A stretch of 6,979 bases of DNA from the NCBI GenBank assembly GCA_045616225.1, contig JAZLGI010000068.1, positions 1 to 6,979 of the forward strand. Direction: 5' to 3'. This DNA comes from JAZLGI01 sp045616225 (GTDB taxonomy: Bacteria; Spirochaetota; Spirochaetia; Sphaerochaetales; Sphaerochaetaceae). Below the pieces are notes generated by a model. The model made no database searches. It saw nothing but the letters and a program-made list of their open reading frames with translations, and was not told where the DNA came from. How positions within the stretch are numbered: position 1 is the stretch's first letter; every line of letters starts with the position of its first letter. Made by a program: the position numbers and the translations under genes. Shown one piece after another: positions 5,056 through 6,979 of the stretch.

Positions 5056-6318
5056 TCAAATAATGACCGATACACCGTTTGGAATTACAGTGATGTCTTT
5101 CTTTCCTGTTATTTTTTCTGCAAGAGCAATGGCCTCATTTATAGAGCCAGCCCAATGCATTTTCATATCTTCTATTTCTTTTTTCATTTCAGATGTGCAT
5201 ACCATAATGACTGTATATTTTTCTATAATTTTTGCGAGAATCTGATATTCCCATTGATCAGGAATTGTTTTATCCATAGGAGTCTGTCTGATTTGAGTCA
5301 AAAGCTCTGTAACAGATGCACATTCAGAAAGAGCTTTGTAAAAACTAAGGCCTCCGTTTCCGTCATTGCATAATGAACACATGATAATTACTCCGCCGTC
5401 TGCTACAACTCTTGCTCCGGCACTCATTCCTTTAACAGACTGATAAACATTTTGGTCTAACGGATATCCTCCGTTTGAAGTAATTACTATGCTGCTTTTA
5501 CCTTTTGGGATTACTCTGCAAAGAGAATCCAAATATGCACATCCGGTTCTGTGTGCTTTAATTGGGGAACCGGCAAAAGCTGCCATAATTGTCTTATCTT
5601 CATTAATGACTACATTTACAATAAAAGCCAATTTGGCCATTACTGCAGCAGACTCCATATCTTTGTTAATAGGGTTTTTGTCTAGACTTCCCGCTACAGC
5701 ATCCGGACTGTCAATAAACTCAGAACAATGGTTTCCCAAGACTGTTTTTCTGCTGCAGATTCCCGGAAGTATGCTTTTCCTTCCTCCTGAATAACCTGCA
5801 AAAAAGTGAGGCTCAATAAAACCTTCGGAAATCAAAAGATCACAATCTACAGCTTCTTTATTGATTATCAGTTCTGCACCAGAAGGAAGCACTCCAAGAT
5901 TTACAACTGGAGAATTATCGCAATCATGAATAACAATCTCTTCATTGGTTACTATATCTTCACCAAGTTTAAAAACAAGTTCTTCTTTTGTTGTTCCTCT
6001 GTGGCATCCCGTTGCAACAAGAAGTTTTACTTTTATTAAAGGATTCCCTTTTCTTAGTTCTTCCAATATATGCGGAACAATGTATTTGCTTGGAACCGGT
6101 CTTGTGTGGTCACTGACAATGATTGTACAGGTCTTTGCTTTTGATGCCAAAACACAGAGTCTTTCACTTTCAATGGGACTTTTCAGTGCTTTTTCTACAA
6201 TAGAATTTGGTTCTTCAGAAACGGGCGTTGTGTTTAGTTTTGAAACCAGAATTTCTCTGACATTATCTGTCTTGATTTCTATATGATTCTTTCCATAAGG
6301 AACTTGAATAACAGCCAC
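5056..6318 (-). CDS. larA: Nickel-pincer lactate racemase
   Basis: The product is 420 residues from the GTG at 6318, close to the 424 of Lactiplantibacillus LarA, and collinear with it. Visible signatures are SDHTRPVP (D70, R73), LLVATGCHRG (H106), SEGFIEPHFFAGYSGGRKS (H171, K181) and LGNH (H197). These correspond to the catalytic and ligand residues of LarA (H108, H174, K184 and H200 there). K181 would carry the pyridinium nickel-pincer cofactor by a thioamide link. TSNGGYPLDQNVYQSVKGM also matches strongly. The reaction interconverts D- and L-lactate. Biosynthesis genes larB, larC and larE are absent from the window and must lie elsewhere for an active enzyme. The GTG start is preferred over the ATG at 6333 because GGGGAGGTG lies just after that ATG, 5 nt before the GTG, and because LarA normally begins a few residues before LPY/VPY. 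As first gene of the operon it would feed the stereospecific dehydrogenase. Related LarA-like racemases act on other hydroxyacids, but the lct neighbours favour lactate. Confidence 0.9.
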   Translation of the reverse strand: MAVIQVPYGKNHIEIKTDNVREILVSKLNTTPVSEEPNSIVEKALKSPIESERLCVLASKAKTCTIIVSDHTRPVPSKYIVPHILEELRKGNPLIKVKLLVATGCHRGTTKEELVFKLGEDIVTNEEIVIHDCDNSPVVNLGVLPSGAELIINKEAVDCDLLISEGFIEPHFFAGYSGGRKSILPGICSRKTVLGNHCSEFIDSPDAVAGSLDKNPINKDMESAAVMAKLAFIVNVVINEDKTIMAAFAGSPIKAHRTGCAYLDSLCRVIPKGKSSIVITSNGGYPLDQNVYQSVKGMSAGARVVADGGVIIMCSLCNDGNGGLSFYKALSECASVTELLTQIRQTPMDKTIPDQWEYQILAKIIEKYTVIMVCTSEMKKEIEDMKMHWAGSINEAIALAEKITGKKDITVIPNGVSVII

Positions 6319-6322
6319 ACAA

Positions 6323-6331
6323 CACCTCCCC
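6323..6331 (-). promoter_or_regulatory. Ribosome-binding site that fixes the larA start
   Basis: The minus strand reads GGGGAGGTG, a near-perfect Shine-Dalgarno sequence, 5 nt before the GTG at 6318-6316. It lies within the codons that an ATG start at 6333 would use, so that upstream ATG is unlikely to initiate. Confidence 0.75.
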
Positions 6332-6348
6332 ATTATTCGTTACAAAAT

Positions 6349-6377
6349 ACGCTACCTGTTGCCTTATTCAGTGTCAA
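6349..6377 (-). promoter_or_regulatory. Probable promoter of the larA-lctBCD operon
   Basis: On the minus strand a perfect TTGACA (6377-6372) is followed after 17 nt by TAGCGT (6354-6349), a weak -10 with three consensus matches. The expected start near 6342 would give a leader of about 24 nt before the GTG. A strong -35 with a poor -10 suits a regulated promoter. The short-site array at 6446-6704 lies directly upstream. An alternative -10, TATTTT, a few bases further on has unsuitable spacing. Confidence 0.5.
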
Positions 6378-6445
6378 GCAAAAAAAGCACTCAAAAAAGG
6401 TCTGCAATTTTGTACAGGCAATGGTTTTTGCTATGAGGTACATTC

Positions 6446-6704
6446 TCAGTCAAAAAATCCTGACTGTGGGTTACAGCCCCAATGTTCAGACTAAATTCCG
6501 GAAATCCTATTTTAGTCAGAATTTTTCCCAAAATAATTCAGACCAAAAATAAGAAACTGGGCTTTCAGTCTGAACTGTTGACCCTTTTGTTCTGACTGTT
6601 TTTCATAAAACGCCATTCAGTCTGTATATTTTATAAAAAAGTTCAGACTAAATCCTCAAAAATGCAAATCAGTCCTAAATATTAAAGGACTGCAACACAG
6701 TCTA
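6446..6704. repeat. Array of short near-palindromic sites with 26-bp period
   Basis: Ten sites share a GWC core in the palindromic context AGWCT or TGACT, centred at 6463, 6490, 6516, 6542, 6569, 6595, 6621, 6647, 6673 and 6701. Intervals are 27, 26, 26, 27, 26, 26, 26, 26 and 28. The best site is TTCAGTCTGAA (6564-6574), a perfect palindrome around its centre. Two sites share the 13-mer GTTCAGACTAAAT (6484 and 6641), and the site at 6511-6521 is the same word in the other orientation. An extra copy sits at 6446-6452, half a period before the first. The DNA between sites is not repeated. The array contains no gene and lies between the larA promoter and a GC-richer element. A binding array for an oligomeric protein is the simplest reading; function is unknown. 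Confidence 0.6.
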
Positions 6705-6715
6705 TGGCTTTTGTT

Positions 6716-6853
6716 ACAGTCCCTTTTACTTTACACGGTCTTGTGGTATATCGCACCTGCAGACCGCCTCGGCTTCAGACAGTCCACCGGACTGTCTTCC
6801 TACCGCCTCGATTCAAACCCCCATTGCTGCCTGTAAATAAAAAAAGGGACTGT
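6716..6853. repeat. Element of about 138 bp bounded by 12-bp inverted repeats
   Basis: ACAGTCCCTTTT (6716-6727) and AAAAGGGACTGT (6842-6853) are perfect inverted repeats. Between them lies DNA that is GC-richer than its surroundings. It has a central hairpin AGACAGTCC-ACC-GGACTGTCT (6777-6797) and two copies of ACCGCCTCG (6763-6771 and 6802-6810) on either side. The terminal and central arms share the CAGTC core of the neighbouring array. No protein is evident. The form suggests a small dispersed intergenic repeat or a folded RNA; only one copy is visible here. Confidence 0.5.
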
Positions 6854-6887
6854 TGCAGAATGAATGATTCTGCGATGGTCCTTTTTT
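6841..6887. terminator. Bidirectional intrinsic terminator
   Basis: A stem of about 21 pairs with several G-U pairs joins AAAAAGGGACTGTTGCAGAAT (from 6841) to its complement ending at 6887, around the loop GAATG. The inner GCAGAAT/ATTCTGC is perfect. T runs follow on both strands: 6882-6887 on plus, and the complement of 6837-6845 on minus. It would stop read-through in either direction between the operon side and the promoter to its right. Confidence 0.65.
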
Positions 6888-6930
6888 CATGCCTAAATTC
6901 TTTTACAACAACAAAATAAATAAAAAAAAG

Positions 6931-6959
6931 TTGATTGCGTCACTGATTTTTGATATAAT
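6931..6959 (+). promoter_or_regulatory. Consensus promoter reading out of the right edge
   Basis: TTGATT (6931-6936) is followed after exactly 17 nt by a perfect TATAAT (6954-6959), with an A-rich stretch upstream (6913-6929). Transcription would start near 6966, so a plus-strand gene or RNA is expected just beyond the window. Confidence 0.75.
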
Positions 6960-6979
6960 TTCTTTAGCCACAAAGAATT

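Noticed and set aside
6446..6704. CRISPR array
   Set aside because: The repeated unit is only about 5-11 bp, imperfect and in both orientations. CRISPR repeats are longer, near-identical and directly oriented. No cas gene is present.
6808..6822. tRNA T-arm-like word GATTCAAACCCCC
   Set aside because: No matching acceptor stem, anticodon arm or D arm could be placed around it on either strand.
6704..6919. 71-codon plus-strand reading frame crossing the inverted-repeat element
   Set aside because: It runs through both inverted repeats and the terminator stem, has no ribosome-binding site and no family motif. Its residues are explained by the repeat DNA.

Overview
The window is AT-rich bacterial DNA. 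It carries one clear metabolic operon on the minus strand, flanked on both sides by accessory, repeat-rich DNA. No rRNA or tRNA gene was found, so the host is uncertain. Gene content and sequence style would suit a gut or rumen anaerobe, tentatively a Treponema-like spirochaete or a clostridium.

Left end (1-831). The 3' part of a plus-strand gene enters from the left edge and resembles the C-terminal half of DUF3800 proteins. A near-consensus promoter overlaps its stop codon. Two tandem copies of a structured RNA of about 60-70 nt follow, 73 nt apart, each closed by a stem and a U tract. This matches the arrangement of the computationally predicted 'DUF3800 RNA motifs': a structured RNA beside a DUF3800 gene. 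Convergent to it lies a 57-codon symE-type gene on the minus strand with its own terminator hairpin.

Middle gap (832-1667). I could not identify a protein gene here. The stretch holds an orphan strong plus-strand terminator, a roughly 310-bp inverted-repeat element with two internal hairpins, and a fragment of a second symE copy. That fragment is joined exactly to the stop codon of the last operon gene.

Operon (1668-6318, minus strand). The order of transcription is larA (nickel-pincer lactate racemase), etfB, etfA with an N-terminal 4Fe-4S segment, then lctD (FAD-dependent lactate dehydrogenase). Gaps are 14, 1 and 1 nt, so the last three genes look translationally coupled. Together they would interconvert D- and L-lactate and oxidise lactate to pyruvate with NAD+. 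In the related Acetobacterium enzyme this is driven by co-oxidation of reduced ferredoxin (electron confurcation). No permease, regulator or lar cofactor gene lies in the window.

Right end (6319-6979). A likely larA promoter is preceded by an unusual array of about ten short near-palindromic sites centred on AGWCT, spaced 26-28 bp apart. Next comes a roughly 140-bp element bounded by 12-bp inverted repeats with the same CAGTC core, then a bidirectional terminator. A consensus promoter then reads out of the right edge. The most novel-looking signals are the DUF3800/tandem-RNA locus and the 26-bp periodic array.
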